A DNA stretch of 64,000 nucleotides from assembly GCA_036023115.1 (NCBI GenBank), contig JAYKKT010000037.1:434001-498000 (forward strand). The letters are read 5' to 3'. This DNA comes from Brasenia schreberi. Taxonomy: Eukaryota > Streptophyta > Magnoliopsida > Nymphaeales > Cabombaceae. Shown here piece by piece: positions 47,520 to 58,989 of this stretch. The stretch's first letter is position 1. Each line of letters begins with the position of its first letter. Made by a program: the position numbers and the translations under genes. Below the pieces are notes generated by a model that saw nothing but the letters and a program-made list of their open reading frames with translations, was not told where the DNA came from and made no database searches.

Positions 47520-48867
47520 GCCTAAACTCGGTCTTTAGTTGTATACTTGCTTGAGATTCAATTTGATACGGGGTTGTAATAACGGAGCGTAGTCTCCCCC
47601 CGCTTGTAATAACGTGGCTTGGCACACCCACACACGTGCACTCTCTTAGTTGTGCACGATTTTGAACACACACAGGCCTAATCAGCCCCTAATACATAAG
47701 TGTATATATATACTTTCATTTTTGAAAGGTTTTTGTTTAAGTTGGGTGCGTTGTCTTTCAATTCAAGCACTCACATACATTGAGCTTTCGCTCTTATTTG
47801 AAAGACCCAAGTAAGGGCCGACCTATACTATTTGGGTTTTATTTCATGTCGTGTGAGTAAGTCTTTCAATTCAAGCACTTTCACACACATTGAGCTTTCG
47901 CTCTTATTTGAAAGACCCAAGTAAGGGCCGACCTATACTATTTGGGTTTCATTTCATGTCGTGTGTGTAAGTCTTTCAATTCAAGCACTCTCACACACAT
48001 TGAGCCTTCGCTCTTATTCCCAAGACCTTAGTAAAGGCCTTATTGCAGTTATATTTGGGTTTCATTTATGTCGTGTGTGTAGTATTTCAATTCAAGCACT
48101 CTCACACACATTGAGCCTTCACTCTTACTCCCAAGACCTTAGTCAAGGCCATACTGCAATTTATATTTGGGTTTAATTTCATGTCGTGTGTGTAAGTCTT
48201 TTAATTCAAGCACGCACCCACATTGAGCCTTCGCTCTTATTTGTAAGACTCGAGTAAGGGCTCATATACATAATCTATATACATATCTCCCTTCGGTTAT
48301 TTCCCTTCGGTCATTTCCCTTCGGTTATTTCCCTTCGGTTATTTCCCTTCAGTATTGTCTTTACATTTCGGGTTTTCCCTTTGGAGTAGTGTGAGTTTGC
48401 ATTGCATCTACGCCATACCATGAGGTAGGACGCATATTGCATCAAAGCAAGCCCCGCTCGAATTCGCTCATGTAGTGGAGTGTTCATAACACACAAACTA
48501 GGTGGCCCGAAAAGGGATAAAAGAAAAGACTTAGGCACGTGCAAATCCACGTGATCTAAAACATGCAAATCGCATTTTAAAGACCCGAAATAGACACCTC
48601 GAACCGCTTCGTAGACTTTCTCTCCAAAACTCGATTTTTTGCAAAGCGTACAGACTGACCCTTGCGCATCGGTGCAAGAAGGTCTGCGACGACAAGAGCT
48701 TACTTGCTCACAGTCGCCACGTTTAGAAGTCAGTGTTAAAAATATCTTCGCTAGCTTAAGTAAGCTAGCTGGCATGCCCTGTTTGCATACATAGGCCTTA
48801 GACACACGAGAGGATCTGCTCCGAGCCCTGAAAAAGGCAATGAGGCGGGGATTTTCGCGCGTCTACA

Positions 48868-50723
48868 ACCTGCTACTCAGTAGAGGTTTTTGGGTAGGAA
48901 AACTTGGAAAACATTTCAAAGTTCCATTTCCTACAAAACAGAGTCGAGTTCTCAAACAAAATGAAATCCAAATAAGCCGATTTTATTCGTACTTTAGGAT
49001 TTTCGCAAATTTGAATCTTTTTCCTCGGGGATAAGCCGTAGTGATATGGGAAAGAGATACCATGGTCCCTTTTGAAGCGTCCCGTGGTTTTAGGCAAAGA
49101 ATCGGAAAATCGCTCTTTGGAGCTTTGGCTTTTGTTTCTTTTCTCTCTTTTTTTTTTTCACAGAGGGTCTCCCTTTGGGAGTATTTTTTCATTAATCCCT
49201 CTTTTCTTTAAAGGAGAGCAGCTCTTTGGAGGAGTTTTTGTATTCCTTGTTTATGAAGGGAAGACCTCTTTGGGAGGAGTGTTTTTATATCTCCTTTTTC
49301 TTTTGAAACGAGAAGACCTCTTTCGGAGGAGTTTTTGTATTCCCTGTTTATGAAGGGAAGACCACTTTCAGAGGAGTTTTTGCATTCTCGTTTTTTTGTT
49401 TTTCTTTTGAACACAGCCAATTTTCCTTTTCGAAGAGAAAGTAGGATGGGGGAAGGCTTATCCCTTTAGTTATTCAATTCAAACGAGATCGTCCTATTTC
49501 TTAATAGCATCTGCTATTCGAAAATATTTTGATATTTTGAACAAGGCTTAATCTTGTAAGCCAGGGTTCTTTGAAATATCGCCAATTCATTTTTGGAAGA
49601 CTCTACTTTTCGAAAAGTATAGATTCCTCCATTCAAGGTTATACAATCTACTTTGATCCTTGTTTCAAGAAGTTTCAAAGGAGTTCGATTTTTCAAAATC
49701 GTTTTTAAAAAAGAATTCAACATAAACCCTTTTGAATATTCGGGCATTTTTGGGGTTTTGCTAATTTCTACCGACAATATCAACAAATTTCTAATTTTTG
49801 TTGCCCTTTTGAAGACATGGGGACATTCCTACTCGAGTTTGCCACCCTTTTGGACTTTCTTCGGGGTGATATGATGCATGCTATGCACTCCATGTGATTT
49901 AAAATGGAAATACATGATTTTATGCAACAATGAACACATGAAATGTATCTCACAAATCATGAAGGAGATTCATTCGCTTATCCATGGAAAGTGTCTAGGG
50001 TAAAAATGCCCCTAGCTTGATGGGAATTTCGCATGGCCATATGGTGAAGGGCCATGGTTTTTCAAAGGGATTTTGGATGGACAATGGTATGTTCATGTCC
50101 ATGCACTTCCATGGTTTTTCTAACATGATCATGATACTTTTTGCTCAAGGATGGGAAACATAACCAGACCTAAGTGATCGTCATGGCCATCAGGTTTTAG
50201 TTTTGACATGGTCTCCATATTTCATCGTGAGATTCATGTTCTTTATCCTAACACAATCAAGGTTTTTATATAAACCATAAGTTGAAGAAAATCTTTCTTT
50301 TCAAAGCCATGAAAGGTTTTTGTGAAATGCTAACCCTTTTTCGAGATTCTCATTTCCTTTTAAAATTTGCCTCGAAGGTGTTGGTTTTGATTTGTATGGA
50401 GACATGCCTATGAAGGCTCGATACTTAGGGTGTCGACTCTTATTGCCCCTTTGGTTTTGCAAAACCCTGAATTCGATTTCTAGAATGATGTCTAGACTCG
50501 ATGCATATGAATGATTTCAAAGTGTAATGCATGATGCTTATGCACACACTATGGGTTAACTTATTTCTAAAAATCCCCAATTTTCCATAAGTTAAGGATT
50601 TTGCGAAGTTCAGGAAGCTTGGAGGTGTTTATTCCTCCTTGCTTTGGTGATTCTCGAGCTTTTCATTTTTGAAAAAGCTCTAGGCAAAAGGGTGGATAGG
50701 ACCAGCTTTTTGGATACTTGGTT
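48868..50723 (-). other. E4 internal noncoding DNA
   Basis: It lies between the E4 ORF and the E5 insertion site. Parts match the 3' UTR of E5/E6 (for example GGTCTCCCTTTGGGAGTATTT near 49165). It has homopolymer T runs. I see no supported gene; the 93-codon plus-strand ORF at 49072 is made by a short tandem repeat. Confidence 0.75.
49213..49400. repeat. ~47-bp tandem repeat, about four units
   Basis: Units share GAAGACCTCTTTxGGAGGAG and TTTTTGTATTCC with variable spacing. It is not seen in the E5/E6 3' UTRs. Confidence 0.75.
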
Positions 50724-51224
50724 TCAGGGAGTATATATAATTTTCGAAAGCATTTTTACAATTTTTTTGAAAATGGGCTTTGTACATGGCCAAAGGCTTT
50801 TGAAACAAAATTTCTTTTTGGAATTTTTGTTTTTCCAAATGTTTTTGAGATTTTGAGAGTTTTCAATTTTTTTGGTCTTTTCCAATTTTTCAAGATTTTT
50901 TTGGTTTTTTGAAATAGAAAAATCTTTTTTTGGTTTTTCTATGGATTTTGAAAAGCTTGAAGCTGTAGGAGTGGATGACTTATCCCTTTGCTGGGATTTG
51001 TCTCTAATCTCCAATCCTTCGTTGAGTTTGAGATCGGTTTTCAATTCACGTTCTGTATGTGCCCTAGAAGAGCTGCTATGTTTTCGATGGGCTTTAAGCT
51101 CCTTGCTTAAAGCATCCATCTTTTGAAATATCTTTTCAATCTCATCGAGCTCTTTTTGGGCTTTATCTGATTTGAAAGCCTCTTTTAGTTTACTCAACGA
51201 AGATTTTTGTAGCTTTCTATCCAT
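50724..51224 (-). CDS. E4 gag-like ORF, 166 codons
   Basis: The ATG at 51224 lies ~100 bp after the E4 PBS, the position of gag in E5. The N-terminus (ELDEIEKIFQKMDALSKEL, then a Ser/His stretch) resembles the Gag N-termini of E3, E5 and E8 (LDEIEDLRREVEAKIDALSQE). The second half is very lysine-rich (EKPKKDFSISKNQKN...), recalling the N-terminal segment of pol, and then ends. There is no Gag core, knuckle or enzyme domain. It may be an internal-deletion product joining the two ends of a parent ORF. I cannot say whether it is expressed. A possible role is RNA packaging, but that is inference only. Confidence 0.6.
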   Translation of the reverse strand: MDRKLQKSSLSKLKEAFKSDKAQKELDEIEKIFQKMDALSKELKAHRKHSSSSRAHTERELKTDLKLNEGLEIRDKSQQRDKSSTPTASSFSKSIEKPKKDFSISKNQKNLEKLEKTKKIENSQNLKNIWKNKNSKKKFCFKSLWPCTKPIFKKIVKMLSKIIYTP

Positions 51225-51325
51225 TTTTATGCAATTCTCCTAAGTATGCACGATTTTTGGAAAAACACTCTTTTTTTCGAAAATTTGAGTATAACTCATT
51301 TGTTTGAAGTCTGCTTAAGTCCCGG

Positions 51326-51343
51326 GTCCCACCGGGCATGCCA
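51326..51343 (-). other. Primer binding site of E4
   Basis: On the minus strand TGGCATGCCCGGTGGGAC lies five bases after the 5' LTR end. It matches the PBS of the coding elements, so E4 would use the same primer. Confidence 0.82.
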
Positions 51344-51348
51344 ATTTC

Positions 51349-54120
51349 TGTAGACACCGAAAATTTTTACTTACGGGTTCTTAGGCCTGAAGTGAACCTT
51401 TTCGCAATCTACTTCGCTTTATGGGCGTGCCAGCTAGTTTACTTTAACTAGCAAAGTATGTTTTGAAAATAATCTGACTTTTGAAGGGCGATTGTAGGCA
51501 AGCGGGATTTTTACGTCGCAGACCTTCTTGCACCGATGCGCAAGGGTCAGTCTGTACGCTTAAAGACTTCGTTTTAAAACAAGTTTAACTCAAAATATAT
51601 TTTAAATGAAGAAGTGTTTTAAAACCTTTTTTAAAAACCATGCATTTGGGCGATTTTGATTTTGTAAGGGTTGGACGACCCTAAGTCTTTCAAATTTTAA
51701 TCTACTTAGGAACGATGTGCGTGCATCGAAATAGCCTAAGTCTTGGCGTGTTTGCACGATTGATTCGGGTTGTTTTTGTATGATTTTCAGATTTTAGATC
51801 ACGTGGATTTGCACGTGCCTAAGTCTTCCTTTTTATCCCTTTTTGGGCCACCTAGGTGTGTGTTATGAACTCTCCACTAAGATGTGGCGATTTTGAGCGG
51901 GAGTACGGGGTTTGCTTCGATGCAATATGCGTCCTACCTCGTGGTATGGCATAGATGCAATGCAAACTCACGCTACTCCAAAGGGAAAACCCGAATGTAA
52001 AGACAATGCCGAAGGGAAATAACCGAAGGGAAATGACTTGTAATGTAAATGCCGAAGGGAGATATGTATATATGGGCCCTTACTCGGGTCTTGCAAATAA
52101 GAGCGAAGGCTCAATGTGGGTGCGTGCTTGAATTGAAAGACTACACACACGACATGAAATGAAACCCAAATATAAATTGCAGTATGGCCTTAACTAAGGT
52201 CTTGGGAGTAAGAGCGAAAGCTCAATGTGTGTGAGTGTAGAATTGAAGTACTACGCACACGACATAAATGAAACCCAAATATAACTACAATAGGCCTTGA
52301 CTAAGGTCTTGGGAGTAAGAGCGAAAGCTCAATGTGTGTGAGTGTAGAATTGAAGTACTACACACACGACATAAATGAAACCCAAATATAACTGCAATAG
52401 GCCTTGACTAAGGTCTTGGGAGTAAGAGTGAAAGCTCAATGTGTGTGCATGTGGAAAATGGAAAGACAACACACACGACTTAATTAAAAACCCCCGCGAC
52501 TTAAAATATATAAATACAACTATATCTTAGGGGCTGGTTAGGCCCGTGTGTGTATGCAAAAGTGTGCAACTAAGAGCGGAAAGGCTCAAGTGCACGTGTG
52601 TGTGGGTGTGTTAAACCACGTTATTACAATCGGGGGAGACGAAGCTCCTTTACTACAACCCCGTATCAAAATTTAATTGAATATAAAGCAAGTTAATGTA
52701 ATAGACCAAGTTTAGACACTTACAAATAGCTGGTCCATGTTCAACTTGCTTGCACGTGGGCTCACGGTTCACCTTGGGCAGCCAAGAGGGGTTATCCTAA
52801 GTGGCTTTGAGGGAGGTTCTATGGGGCACGGTTAGGGCCATAGGGGGACTAAGGTTTGGCCAAGACGGGGGATATTTAGGGTCTGTCCTAGGGTGCAGGT
52901 CACGTCGGCAGGGGGGTGGTCAAGTCGGCAGGGAGGCAGTCGGGTCGGCAGGAAGGCGTCTGGCGCCTGGCACGACTGTAGTGGCACGGGGCGCGCTGGG
53001 GGGGTTCTGGCGCTAAAGGGGCGCCGCAGTGGCGCGGGATGGTGTCAGGGTGCACGGACAAGGCGCGGGGCACACGACAGGCGTGGTAGGGGGTTCGGGT
53101 GACGCGCAGGGAGTGGTCCGGTTAGATTTAGGTCTGTTCGAGTCTAGGGTTAGGTTTGGTCGAACCTAGGCTGGGTTAGGGCTAGGTTTAGTTAGGGTTA
53201 GGTTCAGTTGGGGTTAGGTAGGTTCGAACCTAGGCTAGGTTGGGGGTTAGGTTTAGAGGGGTGTAGAGAGAATGGCTAGGTTAGGTTAGGCTTACCTCTT
53301 GGAGCCGGTCCTTCATGGCTTGAGCCCACGTCTCCATGGTTGCAGCCTCTTGGTCTAGCCCACCTTGGTTGCAGCCCCTTGGTCTAGACTCACATAGCCC
53401 ACATGGCTTGAACCCACCTCACCCAATGAGCCCACATGGCTAGGTTTATCACTCCCTCTCTCTCCTCCCAAATATTTGCATGAACCCTTTACATGGACCC
53501 CCTCACCTAGAGATTTGACGTGGGTCTTGGATTTGGGTTTGGGTTTGGGTTTGGATCCATACCCAAATCCAAACACTATTTGGATATGGATATTGGATCT
53601 CGGATATTTTGATATCCGTATCCGATCCAAACCCAACATTTTTATGGATATGGATCTGGATATTTTGATCCAGATCCGATCCAATCCAAACACTATTTGG
53701 ATTGGCCCAAATCCAAACACTATTCATTACATGGATTTGGATCTGGATATATATGGTCCAGATCCAAATCAAAATTTCTTCGGACAGTCCTTCTTGGCTT
53801 CTCGAGGCGAACGATCTATGCAGGCATTGGCTTAATCAGCGCTCCGTCTAGTGCTAGGTTTTCCCCAACTTTGTCGTCCGGACTCCGTCTCGCCGTTCTG
53901 GACTCCGTTGAGCTTTTCATCAAATGGGATCTGCTTTCTTTTGTTTTTTTATCAAGGAATAGCTTCTGAAGCTCTGGGCTTGAATCATCTTTGGGCCTAG
54001 GGTCTTCTTTTGCCTTCTGTACCTATTTTCACATTTTAAAACAGGTTGTCATTTTGACTCAAACGAGCTTTTTGGTGTTTTTGAGAGCTTTTGAAATATA
54101 GAAGATTTGGGGTGTTTACA
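51349..54120 (-). repeat. E4 5' LTR
   Basis: 2772 bp. It holds the hairpin 51521-51548, ~110-bp repeats ~52080-52590, the donor-like complement 52727-52733, a GGCGC block ~52960-53110 and an ATCC block ~53520-53775. An ~8-bp deletion near 53509 removes the TATAAATA present in the 3' LTR and solo LTR. Confidence 0.92.
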
Positions 54121-54125
54121 TAACC

Positions 54126-55414
54126 CTAGGTTGATCGTGGGGGAGGTGACAAGATCCAGGAGGATCTATCAACCCCCACATCTGCAAAGTGCTAAAAAGG
54201 TGGTCAGTGTGCTTGGTCTCTCAAAAGCATGTATTCCTAGAGTTCTGCCGAAAGCAGACAAAGGAAATGTCATGTTAAAATTATATGATTTCAAAAACCA
54301 TCTTTCAAAGATTCCTATCAACATGTCCATCCTAGAGCTAATACAAACTTCACCTAGGCATAGACTCATGTTAGAGAAAATTCTAGAAAGAGCAAAGGTT
54401 AGTTCGAACATAACCCCAGAATCCTTGTCCAACCAAGTGGCATCCATAGGAGCGAAAACGCCCATCGTATTCTCAGAAGACGATGTAGAAAGACCCTATG
54501 AGTCTCATAACCTGGCCCTACATATCGAGGTGGTTCTGAATAACCACTCTTTGGATAGGTGCCTAGTTGATGGGGGAGGAGGGCTCAACATCCTTCCACT
54601 TCATGTGGCGAACCAAATCAAAGTCAACTTGACATTCGTAAACCCAAGCCCCATCGTCATCATTGGATACGATGGGAATGCGTCTAGACCACTAGGATCT
54701 ATCGAACTCCCCAAGGAAACGGGAGAGATAGCACACACGGGGGTGTTCCATGTCCTGGACATCAACCCCCACTATAACTTGTTGTTGGGAAGGCCCTGGA
54801 TACACAACCTGTGTGCTATGCCATCCACCTTTCACAGGTGTGTCAAAATCCCTTTAAGGGACAAAGTCGTAGTGATCCTAGGTGAGAGTCATCCTCAGCT
54901 TCAGAGGATCATAAATTCTCCTTGCTTGTCGAGTTCCCAGACCCACGAGGCAAATTTGGGGCAGACCCTGCTCGAGCCACCAAGGCTCACACTCAAAAAC
55001 CCTAGGAAGGTCGTATATGTGAAGGGGCCACCCAAGGTTGGCCCCCTCAAAATCCTGACCATCCCAGGAAAACCCAAAAATCTCCTATTTCCAAGACCCC
55101 TGGACAAAAAGCCCTATGTGCATAACATAGACGACAGCAAGTTCCAAGACCACGATTTATATGAAAATTTATCTAAAAACAAAAAATCATGGAACATGCT
55201 GTTAAATATGAGCTATTTGCCATATAAAAGTCTAGGGGCACAAAATCAGGGTCTCCTAGAACCCATACTGCCTAGGGCAAATCCAAGCCGATATGGGATC
55301 GGCTATACTCCCAGAATACCACCAGAGCCACCCCCTATGACCACCTGGGTCAAGGGTGCCCTAGAGCCTATCTTAGAAGAGACCTACGATTTAGACCTCT
55401 TGTTCAGAGTTTAA
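54126..55414 (+). pseudogene. pro: E3 protease part of gag-pro, after E4
   Basis: This is one open frame of ~428 codons from the E4 junction to the family stop after LLFRV. It holds the retropepsin site LVDGGGGLNILP (~54566) and LLGRPWIH (~54784). The open frame extends upstream into the E4 LTR by chance. Separated from its gag by 40 kb, it lacks a start. No stop has accumulated here, unlike E3 gag. Confidence 0.9.
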
Positions 55415-55439
55415 CCTATAGCGTTTTCCCTTTGTAGGT

Positions 55440-58400
55440 ATGATGGAAGATCCCTCAATCAAAAATACAAAAACATTTGGAAAACTCGAAATCCAAAAAA
55501 TGAAAAAATTACAAAAGCCAAAAACACTTGAAGATTGAAAACTTGAAAAAAGAGTAGTTTGTATAGTTCCCAAAATTCTCGTTTTACAAAAACACAAAAA
55601 AATAGAAAGTTTACAAAATTCTAAAAAGATTTTGTACATAGCTGCTCCTGGTAAGGATTTGGAAAAAGCAGAAGATTTCGAAAGAAACGTTGTTTGCATA
55701 ACCAGACCAAAAATTTTGAAATCAATAGAAATTTCAAGTGTGAAACCAGGTCTTTTTAAAATCCATGCATCAAATTCCCTAGGATTTATAAACCTCGAGA
55801 ATGATCAAAGCCCAGAGGTGGATCCCCTTGAGGAAGATCCCACTTTTGAGCTCCCAGAATTTCATAAAGTTCTCGATTTTGAAAAGCCTTCGAATTCAGT
55901 AGGAGGAGATTTCAAAGAGATAAACCTAGGGAGTGATTCAAAGCCCAAACCCATTAAGGTAGGCACATGTTTGCATGAGCATGAAAGGTCATCATTCATT
56001 GCATTTCTAAAAACCTACTTAGATGTGTTTGCATGGATGTATGCAGACATGCCGGGCATAGACCCGAGTGTTGTCGAGCATCGTCTTCCCTTAGATGCGG
56101 ATGTAAAAATCATAAAGCAAAAGCTTAGGAAAATACATCCGAACGTACACGCCCAAGTCAAAGAGGGTTTAGAAGATCTGTTAAAAGCTGGATTTATAAA
56201 ACCCATTGCATATTTTGATTGGTTATCCAATATAGTTGTTGTTCGAAAAACCAGTGGAACGATTCGAATATACATCGACTTTAGAAACTTGAATAATACC
56301 ACTCCAAGGGATAATTATCCTTTACCAAACATAGATTTAATAGTCGATAGTACTGCAAATCAAGAAATGTTTTCGTTTATGGATGGCTATTCAGGGTATA
56401 ACCAAATCAAACTAAGCCCACGAGATCAGGGTAACACCACTTTCACAACCCCATGGGGCACGTACTGCTATATAGTCATGCCCTTTGGTTTGAAAAATGC
56501 CGACGCCACATACCAAAGAGCTATGACCACGATCTTCCATGATCAGATTCATGAGCTCGTAGAGGTATATGTGGATGATCTCTTGGCCAAATCCAAAACT
56601 CGATGCACTCATATCGAATGCTTACAAAAGATTTTCGAAAGGCTTAGACTTTACAAAGTAAAGCTAAACCCTCAGAAATGCTTGTTCGAAGTAGAGTCCA
56701 GAAAGCTCTTGGGCTTTATGGTGAGCCAAAGGGACATAGAAGTTGACCCCTCTAAGTGTAGAGCCATCATAGACATGGCTCCACCCTCCAATCTCACGTA
56801 AATTCGTAGCCTCCAAGGTCGATTACAATCCATTCGCAGGTTTATCTCAAACCTGACGACTAGATGCAAACCATTCAACAAGTTGTTGAGAAAGGGCACG
56901 AAATTTTCATGGGATGACGATTGCCAAAAGTCATTTGAAAGACTAAAGGCATACTTAGTTAATCCCCCTATTTTAAATCCTCCAAAGCAAGGAAAACCTC
57001 TTCTGCTTTACATTTCCGTGCATGCGAATGCCTTGGGAGCGTTGTTAGCTCAATACGAGGATGATACCCACAAGGAGTATGCCATATACTATCTTTCGAA
57101 AACTCTCTTGGCTTACGAAAGGAATTACCAAGCCATGGAGAAGACGTGCTTGTCCCTAGTTTGGGCCTGCCAGAAATTTCGACACTATTTCCTAGATCAT
57201 GAGATCTGGATAGTGTCCAAGCTTGATCCAATCAAGCATTTGTTCGAAAAACCCATTCTCACTGGTAGATTGGGCAAATGGCAACTCCTTCTAATGGAGT
57301 ATAACCTAAAATACCATCATCAGATCTCCATTAAGGGGCAAGCCCTAGCAAACTACGTGGCTGAGTTCCCCCTAGAGGACGCATATCCCACACTTGATGA
57401 AATGCCTGATGAAGGCATATTGCAAAACCAATTTCAAAACCACATTTTGGCAAACTCTTTCGAAAACCAAGTGTGGAAGATGCACTTCGATGGGGCATGA
57501 AACCAATGAGGGGTTGGTGCCGGCGTCATCCTCATATCCCCTAAAAAGGGTGAGATCCCCATAGCAATTCGCCTAGATTTCGAGTGTTCCAACAATATAG
57601 TTGAGTATGAAGCACTCATACAAGGCTTAAAAATTTCGAAAACTCTAGGGACATCATGCATCGAGGTCTTTGGAGATTCACTCCTCGTTATAAACCAAGT
57701 TTTGAAAATTTGGCAAGTGCGAAATGAAAAACTTCTTCTGTATCACGAGTTAGCCACTCGATTGGTTAAGTCATTCCAATCGTGCACACTCACACACGTA
57801 GGAAGAGAGGATAATGGCATTGCCGATGCCCTCTCATCCTTGGGTTCAGCCCTAAGGGTCGATCCCGCTTTGGGAACCCGATCCTTAGAAATATGGCATG
57901 CACCCACCCCATCCACACACGATTTGGAAATTTACCAAAACAATCCAGATTCTGTTGAAAAACCTTGGTTTTATGACATAAAATGTTTTCTAGAAAATGG
58001 GGGATTGGCTGAAAATGCCACATCCAAGGATAAGGCATTCATCCAGAAAATTTCTACCCGATATGTGATTTTGGGTAGGGTTTTGTATAAAAAGAGTTTT
58101 ACCGGCGTCTTACTAAGGTGTGTTGACCTAGAGGAGGCTAGGATTATAATGCATGAATTCCACGATGGAGAATGTGGAGGTCATGTCAATGCCAACATGA
58201 TGGCGATGAAAATACTTAGAGCGGGTTATTTTTGGTCCACTCTGAAAAAGGATTGCCACGATCATGTTAGAAAGTGTCATCCATGTCAAGTGCATGGGCA
58301 CGCCATTCATATCCCCTCATCATCACTGCATTCCATGGTCAGCCCCTGGCCATTTACCATGTGGGCGTTTGATATCGTGGGACCAATTTTTCCAAAGGCA

Positions 58401-58989
58401 TCGAATGGACACAGGTTCATTTTAGCAGCCACTGAATACTTCTCCAAGTGGGTCGAAGCCATCTCCCTGACCAATGTCCAGGGGCAACATGTGGTGGCTT
58501 TCATTAGGAGGAATATCTTGGCTTGATTTGGAGTTCCAAGAGACCTTGTGTCTGATAATGGCACCCCATTCAAAAACGAGCAGATGGTCAAGTTTTGCAA
58601 CACCTATGGCATAACTCACCACTTCTCCTCACCCTACTACCCTCAAGGCAACGGCCAAGCCGAAGCCACGAATAAGACTCTCATTAGCATAATTGCGAAG
58701 ACTTTAGAAAAGGGTAGGACATGGCATAAGAAGCTGGATGAAGCCTTATGGGCTTATAGGACTTCCATCCAGACTCCCACGAATGCCATGCCATTTGAGT
58801 GGGTCTATGGCACAAACGCCATTCTTCTCATTCATACACAACTACATTCATTTCATACATCCATGGCACTCGACCTCCCCCTTAGAGACGCTTCAGCATA
58901 TGCTAGGATGGCCGAACTGGATTTGTTAGATGAGAGGCGACTCCTTGCTATGGATCATGCTCATGCATACCGGCAAAGGATCGCCCGAC
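55440..58989 (+). pseudogene. pol: E3 pol, truncated in integrase C-terminus
   Basis: The ATG at 55440 is in the +1 frame relative to gag-pro, three bases after the acceptor-like AG. A TGA lies near 55536. It continues through RT (MPFGLKN, YVDDLL), the inactive first RNase H, the second RNase H (MHFDGA followed by TGA 57498 and TGA 57507) and integrase (HHCC, D,D35E). Other stops are TAA 56799 (from CAA) and TGA 58524 (from CGA). A +1 and a +2 insertion near 58880-58900 cancel each other. It is cut at 58989 before the GPY module by E7. All stops are in one otherwise open frame. Confidence 0.93.

Larger units (their letters stand above)
17549..48867 (+). mobile_element. E5: full-length Tat-lineage retrotransposon hosting E6
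   Basis: LTRs are 17549-20620 (3072 bp) and 45618-48867 (3250 bp). It has PBS, gag-pro, pol, 3' UTR and PPT in order, with E6 inserted in the 3' UTR. Without E6 it is ~14.3 kb. Flanks are ACCTA (17544-17548) and ACCTG (48868-48872), a 5-bp duplication with one transition. Coding damage: TAG in gag, a 91-bp templated insertion and a 76-bp deletion in RT, and TAG twice in the integrase region. Confidence 0.95.
45618..48867 (+). repeat. E5 3' LTR
   Basis: 3250 bp. It retains the ~190 bp missing from the 5' LTR, including GTAAGTG at 47514. TATA at 46819-46825, hairpin 48657-48684, ~110-bp repeats 47750-48290. Confidence 0.95.
14218..54120 (-). mobile_element. E4: non-autonomous LTR retrotransposon, minus strand
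   Basis: It has two LTRs (14218-17050 and 51349-54120), a PBS next to the 5' LTR and a PPT next to the 3' LTR, but no protease, RT, RNase H or integrase. Its own internal DNA is ~3.0 kb (17051-17548 and 48868-51348) and is interrupted by E5. Flanks are GAACC (14213-14217) and TAACC (54121-54125), a 5-bp duplication with one difference, and the E3 protease frame resumes across it. This is the structure of a large retrotransposon derivative that borrows proteins from a relative. One 166-codon gag-like ORF remains. Confidence 0.88.
6248..58989 (+). mobile_element. E3: Tat-lineage LTR retrotransposon, split by later insertions
   Basis: The native parts are the 5' LTR (6248-6894 and 9833-12506), the 5' internal region (12507-14217) and protease through integrase (54126-58989). 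The element hosts a solo LTR and the E4/E5/E6 nest. The integrase C-terminus, 3' UTR, PPT and 3' LTR are missing because E7 begins at 58990. The candidate left target site is AAAAC (6243-6247), but its partner is lost. It has many nonsense changes and is older than E4, which sits inside it. Confidence 0.9.

Noticed and set aside
49072..49353. 93-codon ORF with repeated hydrophobic segments
   Set aside because: Made by a ~47-bp tandem repeat in E4 noncoding DNA; antisense to the element, with no conserved relative in the window.
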